From: Chitinophagales bacterium | GTDB lineage: Bacteria > Bacteroidota > Bacteroidia > Chitinophagales > LD1 | Direction of reading: 5' to 3' | NCBI GenBank assembly: GCA_016787045.1 | Contig: JAEUVA010000038.1 | Span: 62,001-126,000 of the forward strand | DNA: 64,000 bases | In this document: positions 56,701 to 60,618 of the stretch, piece by piece | Position numbering within the stretch: position 1 is the stretch's first letter | How the letters are laid out: each line of letters opens with the position of its first letter | Program-made: the position numbers and the translations under genes | The notes under the pieces: generated by a model | The model's database searches: none | Seen by the model: the letters and a program-made list of their open reading frames with translations, nothing else | What the model was told of the DNA's origin: nothing

Positions 56701-56816
56701 TTGGTACTCACCGCCCAGCTTGCGCCAGTAGCGCCTATCCAGGTGTAAGTGGTTTGTGCAAGTGTGGCAGTTGAAAAAAACAGAACAACGAATAGGAGTA
56801 ATGGATTAAAATTCAT
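38739..56816 (-). CDS. Giant T9SS-secreted surface protein with five parallel beta-helix megarepeats
   Basis: About 6025 residues, one uninterrupted frame. A signal peptide (LLFVVLFFSTATLAQ) is followed by a Thr/Gly-rich beta-solenoid (to about 765). Five tandem units follow (starting near residues 765, 1675, 2614, 3560 and 4505). Most start TVGTGG, then an IDGR strand, many NTIxNNxIY beta-helix rungs and a closing DIGADE/DIGADA motif. Units 1-4 also carry a bridging domain with PRxYFKKS and VVQYFVVAQD. After about 5264 come Ig/PKD-like domains (TYQWQ twice), a Gly-rich linker near 5825, a fibronectin-like region and a type A sorting domain (VPNPTISQ...SRKLIVVR). An adhesin or matrix role is likely. 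ATG 56816 is preferred to TTG 56825. Confidence 0.9.
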   Translation of the reverse strand: MNFNPLLLFVVLFFSTATLAQTTYTWIGATGASWAVSTNWSPTRTTPAATDIIKFDDGGTYLVTAVPTQTIRQLLISDSTTVTLQSSGTTTLTINGPTLTDNLMIREGSTLDYSATNTLTITMTTTASQRADISGTLNVRTGTFTTTGVGTNLFTVSATGVVNHFSGTITGSAATFAFAAGSNYNYLSTGALTIPTAAWDTTSNVNITGITSAATIGIVNGQSFGHFTYNCTSQGNVVVSLYSTAATPMGFTVKGNLNVQSTGSGTGSLSFKTNTGQVIATVNGVYNQSGGVVNANTAATAGVTLNFLGGYTQTGGTFNLNTAAIACAINVGGNFNQTAGTFTQTSTTVSTLNFTQAGSKTYSALGTVTNTYINYAVVSPCELTLNTNLTTSASRTFTVNSFSALILGSGTLASAATSGGLISNSGTLNCGTNIITGSGGFTNVSTNTATLILGDQLGITTGTTLSGNIQVTGGRTYGVNGNYVYTGTNGQSTGNGLPATLGGYVQVNLQNNTDQITFATTAFSGNLNLRLRSGSLANAITYSGASSTLTYEGVAAQTTTSNEFPAASGPAALVINNANGVTLHAPRSLSWQITLTNGLLNTTTANVLTLLNTSTPAVVGGADTSFVNGPLIRAINSNKTYDFPVGEGAVYAPFDLNTSAVASGVQIRVQYVDAATGGSAGLGLAAINPYYWRVERTAGTTDMPYTVRATKGGLVADSRVGYATSVAGAYANQGGVNISTGVTSVLTNTISTANPNAYYTVGTSAVLSGTVSAINLTTIADLLRTQIVSGNVIFELPTTYSGEPVYPVNFTAFTEDGSGPYFVTIRPTAGSPSLVTAGDPGTTNPLINFNGIDRLTIDGRIGGAGAMAWTFRNTRTATTVGPTFQFINDATSNTLTYLNIEGQNITASSGTIVFSTATGLSLGNSNNTISYCSIHENTATGTTPANGIFSIGTAGINNANNTITNNNIYNNFVAGTTGAGVWIGVNNVEWTISNNHFYQTAPRTGTGAVARYGIYVLNGNALSTNFIISGNYIGGSTTNAGGSAMSIGGNVNHSFVGIHLSTLAAGNNLVEGNVIRNITMAHGTTANTLAFVGIYDLNGNNEIKGNTVGSLTGTSLITINSNLATASATYGIFLTSGIDTISNNTIGGFVLSNATGIVGFTGIHTAVTTGSPTVSIEGNTIAKVNAGYTGTTAGGFVRGIYITGTTTAGPRVISSNTIYDLNSSTGNTGTGALAVTAGIVQLSTTAGHIIENNKVYSLTNAHPTAATNVVGLYYDGATTGTNAVTRNFVHSLSMATSSTTAATTVYGIQINTGVSTIANNMVRLGVDSAGNATTTNHNIRGIDYGSATAGNLFYYNSVYLGGVGVGAGANNTYAFYRSANSTALSLLNNIFINARSNNTGTGRHVALGLSAAHSAANLTSNHNLYHAPGTGGAIGMIATTAYDNIVAWQTAVTPDDNNSISGAAGFIDATGNADIVDLHINPATPTQAESGGVFISGFDNDYDGDIRQGSGGYAGTGTAPDIGADEGEFIATDATPPLITYTLIPTQTSFVAPTLSATITDANAVDVSAGNAPRIYFKRSTDANEFNDNTSSTAGWKFVESTTGSSPFALAPNYSLLFGGTGVSAGNTIQYFVVAQDASSNVAINSGTFAAAPSNIQLTAAAFPIGGTINNYYINVLSGTYTVGTGGDFTSLTNAGGLFQTINSGALSGNVIAEITTDLTVESGLHPLNQWTEIAGSGYTLTIRPSAATTRTISGTFNGELYRMDGADRVTIDGRSGGSGQYLVFANTSATTAAATFSFLNEATNNTIRYCYLRGSSTATAKGVVLFGTSTATGSLGNSSNIIEYCDIHQNAAALPTNGIYSAGTAAKLNINNTIRNNNIYNFFNAAGGSNGIALAANTSAWTIENNRFYQEATRTTTSASTFHYVIFVNNTANANTVIRGNYIGGSAADGSGVMTYTAAVGNQFAPIYLNTSAVTATPTIVENNTITNLAFTTVSAATSGIGPFTAIYQLAGASYIAGNTIGAATGTGAITVTVNTNALGVTNAIRYEGTATVKIVSNTIGAMTVTGTGTNNGQTFYAVNVTTGNVAIKNNNIGSATTANSLQITGTSTGNASVLGGINIVGAAGYVDSICFNNLHNLTNFNAGAATRVLGISATSGSQFYIEDNTIRNLSLTASTNVGTTSTPAVLGIALVTANTGVLTLSRNKVYALSNAGSGLSAWTTGIHYSGGTNAANTVEDNFVHSLSPSSGATASVVGIQLAGGTTTNVRNNMIRLGIDASGASIAQTHNLYGIQQTANNIHNIYHNSVYVGGTGVGGALPTFAYQRNNATVTTATDLRNNIFINNRSNGAGTGVHYAVGFTAAMTTTLTSDFNVYHTTGTGGSLGLMGATPYTTLTAWKTGTSKDAASLYGNPEFVNATGNTSVIDLHINPLAATPVEANGTNVGVVSDYDGDVRSGLTPTDIGADAGNFLPIDIVAPIITYTNLSGVCNTASSHTLTGVTITDALSNVNITTGTKPRVYFKKSTAANDLSGWQYAEANGTTSPFDFTIDFTALGGVSAGELIQYFIVAQDQGALVYTPNVAINSGSFAATPVSVALTSAAFPIGGTINSFAVLPCAGTVTVGTGGAYPSLTNDGGLFQALNAATLSSSVTATVISDLTVESGTHALNQWNESGAGGYQVTLTPDAGTLRTISGTYAGANAATAGLFRINGADRFVVDGRNPADLAAGGRHLLFRNSSATAVAFNSTFNFLNDATNNTIRYAIIEGATLGSTNGVIRFSDGITTGNDNIIIDRCQIRDRSDAAGLPLNGIYATSIAGAITNNVSITNNEIFNFWGAAAVSSNGISITSGNADWTIAGNSLYQTGTRAGGGTVIHYGIQIDNSTNGNNFIVENNYIGGTATNAGGTAWTITGTNQVGFIGIFVNAQTSGSSTIQNNTVANFNISTSRTSAFPTNTFIGIISASNGSATIEGNTVGNGTGTGSIIITNTTSTGAVVVGIGHQTSSGTANINNNTVGSFTITSTGSFSVSFNGIRYGQGGSASTRTISNNLIGSLTTANSININTGSNSATAQDVIGINMTTGANPVTISGNTIANMNNNRPVTGASQVVGIHSSFAANTITGNTIRNLTSNANNELTGASAGMVGILVNASLANGHTISNNIIHSLVNTSSSNAAIVTGIYYNPAAGGTNVIDGNFIHSIYTNSGSATAQVSGIYINAGSARVSNNMIRLGHTTTGTSIATPNIHYGIYDNAGTNNYYHNSVYVGGSSVTGATNTYAFYSAVSSGTRAIQNNIFWNARSNGSGSGKHYAIRIGATTGLTCNYNDLLANGTGAVLGANNTTDYASFNAWKTGTTLDANSINGAPGFVNATGGTAAVDLHIDVLNPTLIESAGTPIGSVAFDFDGDDRSANTPTDIGADAGLFIGLDATPPNIAYTTISNVCNTATSVSLSATITDNSSVNVTAGTKPRLYFKKSTTANTLAGWQYVEASNAASPFNFSFNFTVLGGVNAGDVVQYFVVAQDEGALVITPNVTINSGTFAATPAGVDLTSAAFPIGGTINQFEMLPCEGTITVGTGGNYPAFTTATGFFRAVNLATVTGNLTINVVSDISIEDGTHALNAFAAPYMLTIQPDGSTLRNVYGTYNGASAAVGGLFRFNGADRVIIDGRDPNNLAGNGRFLLFRNSDATASSNFNSTYTLINDAQNNTFRYTIFEGATVGNSNGVVLFSTGTTSGNSNNTIDNCFVKNAGATASLLNPSVGIYSGGTNTAGIENSNVTISNNSIYDFFSAAPTVASSAVRLGGSTLGADSWTITGNSIYQTASRNFTSGGYYGISVEHTGNKNFVITGNYIGGSAPLCAGTAWTQTGSGYFVGIRLSVSTNSPVSSVQGNTIQNINITTATTSTASAGIGIPSGSANVGTVTANIIGDAAASVGSPSIVFNGSGVGSQFAGINAGLGTAGALNIQNNIIAGISITGSTGIPFRGMAFTNSAPTALTVSNNTIGSTTVANSISNNTNGSMIGIQSTLGSTTYTLSGNTIANISAANTGTNASIVGIQAGNGAANGSYNIQNNTIRNLSTDALITSTGASAAAIGILLNSTSVGHTISGNTIHSISSSAPTQAVQVIGLHYAGSTTGTNTINANQIHSLSLVSTATTAQMQGINIASGTGTFSNNMVRLGINAAGTALTNTPVIAGIDKSTSSNANVYFNTVYIGGSGVGTGTVNTFAFRKTTSSTDNVRNNIFVNARSNSTTGGKHYAAWLNNASGLTNNYNIYNYSGTGGTFVNFNGTDLTTMQALRFNTGGDLNSGIGSLSQINFVNATGDAANVNLRLNNANCAAGAGQTISGITSDFDGTVTRATPPAIGAHESASFNAIATGYDIYTPVITVSSVPALTAACGSSQTVSITATINDVGLGVATGGNQPMLWWRLSSGTYASLAPSSQVGNTYTYQLNLTGITAGQTYHYYVVAQDNESPTNVFYSNFNATTPIHSSTMATPSPTNGNPATFTVSAVTPLSGTVTVGTGGNYTSLTQFSGLFLDIFNRGLSGDLRVEIISNTTEDGNQSLNNWTEYCGSGYRVTIVPSSASVKTLSGSLLGMGLFGIYASRVTIDGSFNGSGRYLKFENTYASSGGSENSVFRFGSGSPTITTTDTLRNCDVVGNTTKTAGGVVHMHNINGLVIENNLLHGGSPDWAMNIIRSDGGSDITIRNNEIYNFLGSNGGTATRSYGILVPSGAGSNWTITGNSIYNTGINGQNVQTALAFLPGSSSTNNIISNNWIGGSSAQCGTGGAVTYWGNSYTTTSCTEVTIKGINVNAGSVTIDNNNISNIYLLGCDYVGFVGIHIQGATIASMSYNVLGTGSNGVPDNSKIIRVAGGGCSTCPAPGYIYGIWNQSTSTTTSLYDHNDFYYMWQSGAYWGGSVQCIVHQAASPVTITANRINGPQATGLGLANSFGIRIEPTANTSGNLIQRNSIAGPYINGGVALGNDPSAYSANHGIYVRSLSSRIVSGTIDRNVVWDLRNGEVGGYGSTGGITLNGNGGGNGAWDIINNQVTLKNNGSTANSVGLYGIDVMMNATSTTNVLYNSVYISGDNGTTVAYAGADFTSAAFFRMPNGTGNVAGDNITLKNNIFINYRLFSTASVTGHFAIANYGSSNFATNWTASDNNFLAVNNGSKSYLGIWGTTLRSTLAQWQASSTKDLTSYTSTPTTGASNFSSGLLNADNLFLNPLSDLHISNADGESYKFIQSRAAPITITTDFDGDTRNATTPDIGADEIFTCLAPSVSTHPSNQSVCVAASATFSIVANGTTPTYQWQEYNGSTWSDITNGGIYSGATTNTLDLTGVTAGMNNYQYRAVVTACSQSVNSNAATLTVYPAIADNTVTSDQTICTNTIPATLTGSAPTGGSGSYTYQWQISTTSAVTGFTNIGSATAQDYSPGSAITQNTWYRRTVNSATCSNTSDAVQVTVEQPATITSSSADMCQGSTRTLVASAGGGVWSAACGPCVSGNVFTAPQPGGSSANIQITYTLNSCPDPTQQITVYRSPYVVDAGTDMNVCGSTTQLSATALTVGSGAWTVAGGSGTFTPNNLSLTPTVSGISNGANVYRWTATNGACTAFDEVTVLGNVVGANVSNAVGTFNATRECLDIATGWTHYFDNGADAVANTGDDRILLSIKKNGNNIGTIGIGGFDVKVAVEGTSNSYGAGYGNGGYVITSTNAPYVQNNINAWAVMARYWDVTPTAQPNTDVDVRFYFSETDYQDLLTTASDKGWQPIQNPYEDLQFYKVLGAADPNPATGHDGLTTSDVLIYDKTTAYPGGHLWNYAQFGSNHQAEFKVSSFSGGGGGFGGGGQGALPVTLLYLTATPVSNTYIRLDWATALEINNYGFEIQRSTDAQNWSNIGWADGYNNSTVTHTYLFNDYNVQKGIVYYYRLKQIDNDGHYTYTYIVSATLSNSGGLTVINFVPNPTISQTNLLITTSNATEISVEFYNGIGQKVSSGKHDLQIGANSIAFDVENLAAGTYNAIVINGDERISRKLIVVR
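41026..43301 (-). repeat. Megarepeat 5 of the giant surface protein
   Basis: Opens GTVTVGTGGNYTSL and closes TPDIGADEIF, about 757 residues. It lacks the PRxYFKKS/YFVVAQD bridging domain of units 1-4 because the Ig-like part follows. It is more diverged and carries more Cys (for example SCTEV and GGCSTC) than the others. Confidence 0.75.
43302..46135 (-). repeat. Megarepeat 4 of the giant surface protein
   Basis: Opens GTITVGTGGNYPAF; about 945 residues including the bridging domain, which here reads QPMLWWRLSSG and YHYYVVAQDNES. Its closing motif is the weaker PAIGAHE. Confidence 0.75.
46136..48975 (-). repeat. Megarepeat 3 of the giant surface protein
   Basis: Opens GTVTVGTGGAYPSLTNDGG, closes TPTDIGADAG with a bridging domain containing KPRLYFKKSTTAN; about 947 residues. 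It is very similar in plan and wording to units 2 and 4. Confidence 0.8.
48976..51790 (-). repeat. Megarepeat 2 of the giant surface protein
   Basis: Opens GTYTVGTGGDFTSLTNAGG, contains DRVTIDGRSGG and VESGLHPLNQW, closes LTPTDIGADAG with KPRVYFKKSTAAN; about 938 residues. Confidence 0.8.
51791..54520 (-). repeat. Megarepeat 1 of the giant surface protein
   Basis: Opens GTVSAINLTTIADLL in place of the TVGTGG form, contains DRLTIDGRIGGAG and closes APDIGADEGEF with APRIYFKRSTDAN; about 910 residues. It is the most diverged at its opening. Confidence 0.7.
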
Positions 56817-57022
56817 AATATACAATTGCGATTTTTAGGGGAAGGTCAGCGAATATCCCTCTAAAAAGTATTTAATTCAACTATTTAGCGACATATATTT
56901 TTTAACCAAACGCAGGTTGGCAAAGGGTTCCAGCAAAATTGCCGCTCGGTGTATGCTATATAGTTCAGCGATGTATGGCTTACTGTACGTAAAAAGCTAT
57001 GCTTGTAGCAATAAACATACGC

Positions 57023-58129
57023 TCATATAGTGAATTTACCGTTCTGGTAGATCATCACTCCATCTGCCCAAATTTCTCCACCGTTTTTCATATCAGTTAT
57101 CATATCCCAATGCACTGTGGAGTGGTTTTGGCCGCCACACTGCTTGTAGCTTTGACCAACGGCCATGTGTATGCTGCCGCCTATTTTTTCGTCAAACAAA
57201 ATATTGCGCGTGGTGCGTTGTATGTTGTAGTTGGTGCCTATGGCCACTTCGCCAAATCTACGGGCGCCCTCTATAGCAAATACTTTGTCTAACACATCTT
57301 TGCCCTGCTCTGCATCCCATGAAATTATTTCGCCATCTTTTACTTGTAATGAAATGCCCCGCACATCTTTACCCATGTATATGGTAGGATAACTGAAATA
57401 CACTTTGCCGTTTACCGTATCTTCTACCGGAGCGCTAAATACCTCTCCACTCGGCATGTTGGCACGGCCATCGCTGTTGATCCAGGTGCGGCCTTTTACC
57501 GAAAAGGTTACATCTATGTTGGGTCCTTTGTAATGAACCTTATCGCATTTATTCAGATAGTCCACATACACCTGCTGTGTTTTGCGCACTTCCAACCATT
57601 TCTCCACCGGGTTTTCTTCCAATAAAAAACAAGATTGATACACAAACTGCTCATACTCTTCCAAACTCATTTCTGCATTTTCGGCTCCTGCTGCTGTGGG
57701 GAACTGACACAAGCACCTGCGCATAGCTCCTGTACCGGTACGCTCAAAATAGATGCGGTTGATTTCCTGATTGGCTTGCTGTACAATTTTAAATTTTTCT
57801 ATATCTGATGGTTCTTTTTCTCCATCGCTTTTTTCAAACGGTGCGCGAATGTTCAGGTAGCAATCAAAGTTTTCCATGATATACTTACGCATGGGGTTTA
57901 CCCAGCTCAGTTGGTCAGCATTGCCGTATTCTAACGCTAAATCAGACACTCCATCCAGTTCTACGTTAAGCACAGGTATGCCTCCAGCTTTGTACACCTC
58001 TTTTACCACCTCGCGCAATAAACTTTCCGCCAGATAAGTGCTGTTGATATACACTTTATCAAGGGGCTTTACCGCTAAGCAATAGTTGACTAATATTTGC
58101 GCATACTTAGTATGGATAGCTGTACTCAT
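57023..58129 (-). CDS. M29 family metallo-aminopeptidase (AmpS/PepS type)
   Basis: A 368-residue cytosolic aminopeptidase removing N-terminal residues, using two metal ions. The ligands known from the family are present in order: Glu in MPSGEVFSAPVED, Glu in RFGEVAIGTN, His and Tyr in SIHMAVGQSY, and His-x-Asp in STVHWDMI. The N-terminal domain (about 1-170) has the usual EVYKAGGIPVLNVE and a family-specific linker. Length is somewhat below the roughly 410 of the thermophilic enzymes. The 197-nt gap to the giant gene downstream holds that gene's upstream region and nothing else I recognise. Confidence 0.9.
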   Translation of the reverse strand: MSTAIHTKYAQILVNYCLAVKPLDKVYINSTYLAESLLREVVKEVYKAGGIPVLNVELDGVSDLALEYGNADQLSWVNPMRKYIMENFDCYLNIRAPFEKSDGEKEPSDIEKFKIVQQANQEINRIYFERTGTGAMRRCLCQFPTAAGAENAEMSLEEYEQFVYQSCFLLEENPVEKWLEVRKTQQVYVDYLNKCDKVHYKGPNIDVTFSVKGRTWINSDGRANMPSGEVFSAPVEDTVNGKVYFSYPTIYMGKDVRGISLQVKDGEIISWDAEQGKDVLDKVFAIEGARRFGEVAIGTNYNIQRTTRNILFDEKIGGSIHMAVGQSYKQCGGQNHSTVHWDMITDMKNGGEIWADGVMIYQNGKFTI

Positions 58130-58147
58130 TTTGACGAAATTGTAGGG

Positions 58148-58155
58148 CGAAAATA
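58148..58155 (-). promoter_or_regulatory. -7-like element of the M29 aminopeptidase gene
   Basis: The minus strand reads TATTTTCG followed by CC, 18 nt before the start codon, one mismatch from TAnnTTTG. A possible TTTC -33 box lies upstream. Confidence 0.3.
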
Positions 58156-58215
58156 AAATTGTACGTGGCGAAATGGTTTGTTACATTAGTGATACTTTCC
58201 TTAAAAGAGCTCACC

Positions 58216-58536
58216 ATGAAAAACCTACTAATCATACTCCTCTGCTGCACTGCACTGATAGAAGCGACAGGGTGCAGAGAAAAAACAACCAAAGAAATCT
58301 GCAATAACGGGTTAGATGATGATAACGATGGATTTACAGACCTGAACGATAACGATTGTACAGAGCTTGGTAGCGAATGCCTGAATGGAAACGATGATGA
58401 CGGAGACGGTTTTACAGATTCTGCTGATTTGGACTGCACCGAAACCGGCTCAGAATGCAGCAATGGCGTAGATGATGACCAGGATGGCTTTACTGATTGT
58501 AACGATGTGAATTGCACTGGTGAACCCGGATGCTGA
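58216..58536 (+). CDS. Small lipoprotein with three acidic MopE/calcium-loop-type repeats
   Basis: A 106-residue protein with an N-terminal lipoprotein-type signal (LLIILLCCTALIEATGC; Cys20 or nearby as lipidation site). Three nearly identical repeats of about 25 residues follow, each of the form C-x-NG-xDDDxDGFTD-xxDxxC. They resemble EF-hand/thrombospondin-type calcium loops and the Cys-Asp-Asn-Gly repeats of the putative metal-binding MopE motif. The Asp-rich loops with paired cysteines suggest extracellular Ca2+ binding with disulfides. The start at 58216 is chosen for the signal peptide. It lies between the divergent aminopeptidase gene and gltA. Confidence 0.75.
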   Translation: MKNLLIILLCCTALIEATGCREKTTKEICNNGLDDDNDGFTDLNDNDCTELGSECLNGNDDDGDGFTDSADLDCTETGSECSNGVDDDQDGFTDCNDVNCTGEPGC

Positions 58537-58569
58537 ATACTTAGATTCTATTTAGCAAATACTGCATTT

Positions 58570-58600
58570 TTTGCTCAAAACCAAAATTCGGTTAGGTTTG
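58570..58600 (+). promoter_or_regulatory. Complete Bacteroidota-type promoter of gltA
   Basis: A -33 TTTG (58570-58573) and a -7 TAGGTTTG (58593-58600), both exact matches to the consensus TTTG/TAnnTTTG, with 19 nt between them. The -7 box ends 36 nt before the gltA ATG. This is the only promoter in the window with both boxes at normal spacing. Confidence 0.6.
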
Positions 58601-58636
58601 ACGCATATTCCAAAACGCTTCAACTTACACTGATTT

Positions 58637-59923
58637 ATGGCTGAAAAAGCAACCATCACCCTCGGAGAAAAAAGTATTGAACTGCCCGTAATTACCGGCA
58701 CCGAAAACGAAAAAGCGATAGACATCAGCAAACTGCGCGGGCAAACCGGCATTGTAACCTTTGATGAAGGATACAAAAACACCGGCTGCACAGTAAGCAA
58801 CATTACTTTTTTGGATGGTGAGCAAGGCATTTTGCGCTACCGCGGATATTCTATTGAGGACTTGGCCGAGAAAGCCACTTTTACCGAAGTATCGTACTTG
58901 CTGCTTTATGGCGAACTGCCTACTGCCACTCAGTTGAAAGACTTTGAAGGCCAACTTACCCAACACACCTTGGTACACGAAAACCTGATGAAGGTTTTTG
59001 AAGTATTCCCTACCGGTTCGCACCCCATGGGCCAGTTGATGACACTCATTTCTGCACTCTCCTCTTTCTATCCGGAGTCATTAAACCCCAACAAAAGCCC
59101 TGAGCAGCTCAACCTTACCATTATCCGCTTGTTGGCCAAAATGCCTACCATCTGTGCTATGATTCAGAAAAAAGGTAAAGGCCATCCGGTACTCTATCCG
59201 CAAAACCGATTTGACTATGTGTCAAATTTCTTGTATATGACTTTTGGCAACGTTACCGATGAATACAAGCCAGACCCTGTGGTGGTAGATGCCATGAACA
59301 AGCTATTGATACTACATGCCGACCACGAGCAAAACTGCTCTACTTCTACAGTGCGCATTGTTGGTTCATCACATGCCAACTTGTATGCATCTATAGGTGC
59401 CGGTGTAGCCGCCCTTTGGGGCCCGCGACACGGTGGTGCCAATCAGGAGGTGTTAGAAATGCTGGAACACATCCGCGATATTGATAAAGGCGATGTGAAA
59501 AAAGTAGTAGCTGAAGCAAAAGATAAAAAACGCTTGCTGTTTGGCTTTGGACACCGCGTGTACAAAAATTTTGACCCGCGTGCCAAAATCATTAAAGTGG
59601 CTTGCGATAATGTATTGGCTAAACTCGGAGTAAACGACCCGCTCTTGGCTATTGCTAAAGAGTTGGAAGAAGCCGCCCTAACCGACCCGTATTTTGTAGA
59701 AAGAAAACTATACCCGAACGTGGACTTCTACTCGGGTATCATATACAAAGCGCTGGGCTTCCCTACGCCTATGTTTACCGTACTTTTTGCGTTGGGTCGC
59801 TTACCCGGCTGGATTTCGCAGTGGAAAGAACTCCGCGAAAAGAACGAAGACATTGGTCGCCCTCGTCAAATCTACAACGGCTATACTCACCGTCCGTTTG
59901 TATCTATCAAAAACCGTAAGTAG
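58637..59923 (+). CDS. gltA: Citrate synthase
   Basis: Condenses acetyl-CoA and oxaloacetate to citrate, entry step of the TCA cycle. The 428 residues fit the type II (E. coli-like, NADH-sensitive) length. Active-site elements are visible: the His of SSHANLYASIGAGVAALWGP..HGGAN, the second His in FGFGHRVYKNFDPRAK with its Arg, and the C-terminal NVDFYSGIIYKALGFP with the catalytic Asp. The N-terminal part carries a short beta domain (ITLGEKSIELPVI) typical of type II. It has a full promoter and is followed 16 nt later by rnhB. Confidence 0.97.
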   Translation: MAEKATITLGEKSIELPVITGTENEKAIDISKLRGQTGIVTFDEGYKNTGCTVSNITFLDGEQGILRYRGYSIEDLAEKATFTEVSYLLLYGELPTATQLKDFEGQLTQHTLVHENLMKVFEVFPTGSHPMGQLMTLISALSSFYPESLNPNKSPEQLNLTIIRLLAKMPTICAMIQKKGKGHPVLYPQNRFDYVSNFLYMTFGNVTDEYKPDPVVVDAMNKLLILHADHEQNCSTSTVRIVGSSHANLYASIGAGVAALWGPRHGGANQEVLEMLEHIRDIDKGDVKKVVAEAKDKKRLLFGFGHRVYKNFDPRAKIIKVACDNVLAKLGVNDPLLAIAKELEEAALTDPYFVERKLYPNVDFYSGIIYKALGFPTPMFTVLFALGRLPGWISQWKELREKNEDIGRPRQIYNGYTHRPFVSIKNRK

Positions 59924-59939
59924 TTTTAGCTGAGCGCTT

Positions 59940-60536
59940 ATGCTTCAGCTATGCTACCAACAAAAATACCCCGAGGCCGGCTGCGATGAAGCCGGACGCG
60001 GGTGCCTGGCCGGTGCGGTATTTGCTGCTGCGGTTATTCTCCCAAAAAATTTTAAGAGTGAACTACTTAACGACTCTAAAAAGCTGAACGAGAAACAGCG
60101 CAACGAACTGCGCACCATCATAGAGCAAGAGGCCGTGGCCTTTGCCGTAGCTCAGGTTGACGAAAAACAAATTGATGAAATCAATATCCTCAATGCATCG
60201 CTACTGGCCATGCACAAGGCATTAGACCAATTGCAACAGCCCTTTGGTTTTATAGCCGTGGACGGCAACCGGTTCAAACCCTATAAAGAAATACCGCACC
60301 GCACCATTGTGCAAGGCGATGGTAAATACATGAACATAGCCGCGGCATCCATTTTAGCCAAAACCTACCGCGATGAATACATGCTGCAATTGCATGAAGA
60401 GTTTCCGCTATACCACTGGAACAAAAACAAGGGCTACGCCACAGCCGACCATCGCACGGCCATGCGCGAACACGGACAATGCAAGTACCATCGCAAAAGT
60501 TTTGTATTGAAAGAAATGCAGTTGGGGTTGTGGTGA
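59940..60536 (+). CDS. rnhB: Ribonuclease HII
   Basis: Cleaves the RNA strand of RNA-DNA hybrids and single ribonucleotides in DNA. The 198-residue protein shows the acidic active-site residues: Asp and Glu in GCDEAGRGCLAGAV near residue 17, Asp in FIAVDGNRF near 102, and a further Asp in KTYRDEYM near 140. NDSKKLNEKQRNEL and the substrate-sensing GRG (AGRG) motif are conserved. It is probably cotranscribed with gltA. The palindrome 14 nt after its stop, with a T-rich end, could serve as its terminator. Confidence 0.95.
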   Translation: MLQLCYQQKYPEAGCDEAGRGCLAGAVFAAAVILPKNFKSELLNDSKKLNEKQRNELRTIIEQEAVAFAVAQVDEKQIDEINILNASLLAMHKALDQLQQPFGFIAVDGNRFKPYKEIPHRTIVQGDGKYMNIAAASILAKTYRDEYMLQLHEEFPLYHWNKNKGYATADHRTAMREHGQCKYHRKSFVLKEMQLGLW

Positions 60537-60550
60537 TAGCAACCATATTT

Positions 60551-60591
60551 TTCTTTACAAATTTCTGTTCTAAACAGAAATTTGTAAAGAA
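60551..60591. repeat. Left palindrome flanking the DUF4143 ATPase gene
   Basis: A perfect 19-bp stem (the arm begins TTCTTTACAAATTTCTGTT) around the 3-base centre CTA. The inner 39 bp (60552-60590) are the exact reverse complement of 61813-61851. T-rich sequence follows on the plus strand, so it may also end rnhB transcription. Confidence 0.9.
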
Positions 60592-60618
60592 TTTTTTGAG
60601 CCCACCTTTTCCGTAAAA

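Noticed and set aside
2011..60550. Ribosome-binding (Shine-Dalgarno) sites
   Set aside because: Upstream regions of confident starts rarely show AGGAGG-like sequence, as expected in Bacteroidota; they were not used to choose starts.
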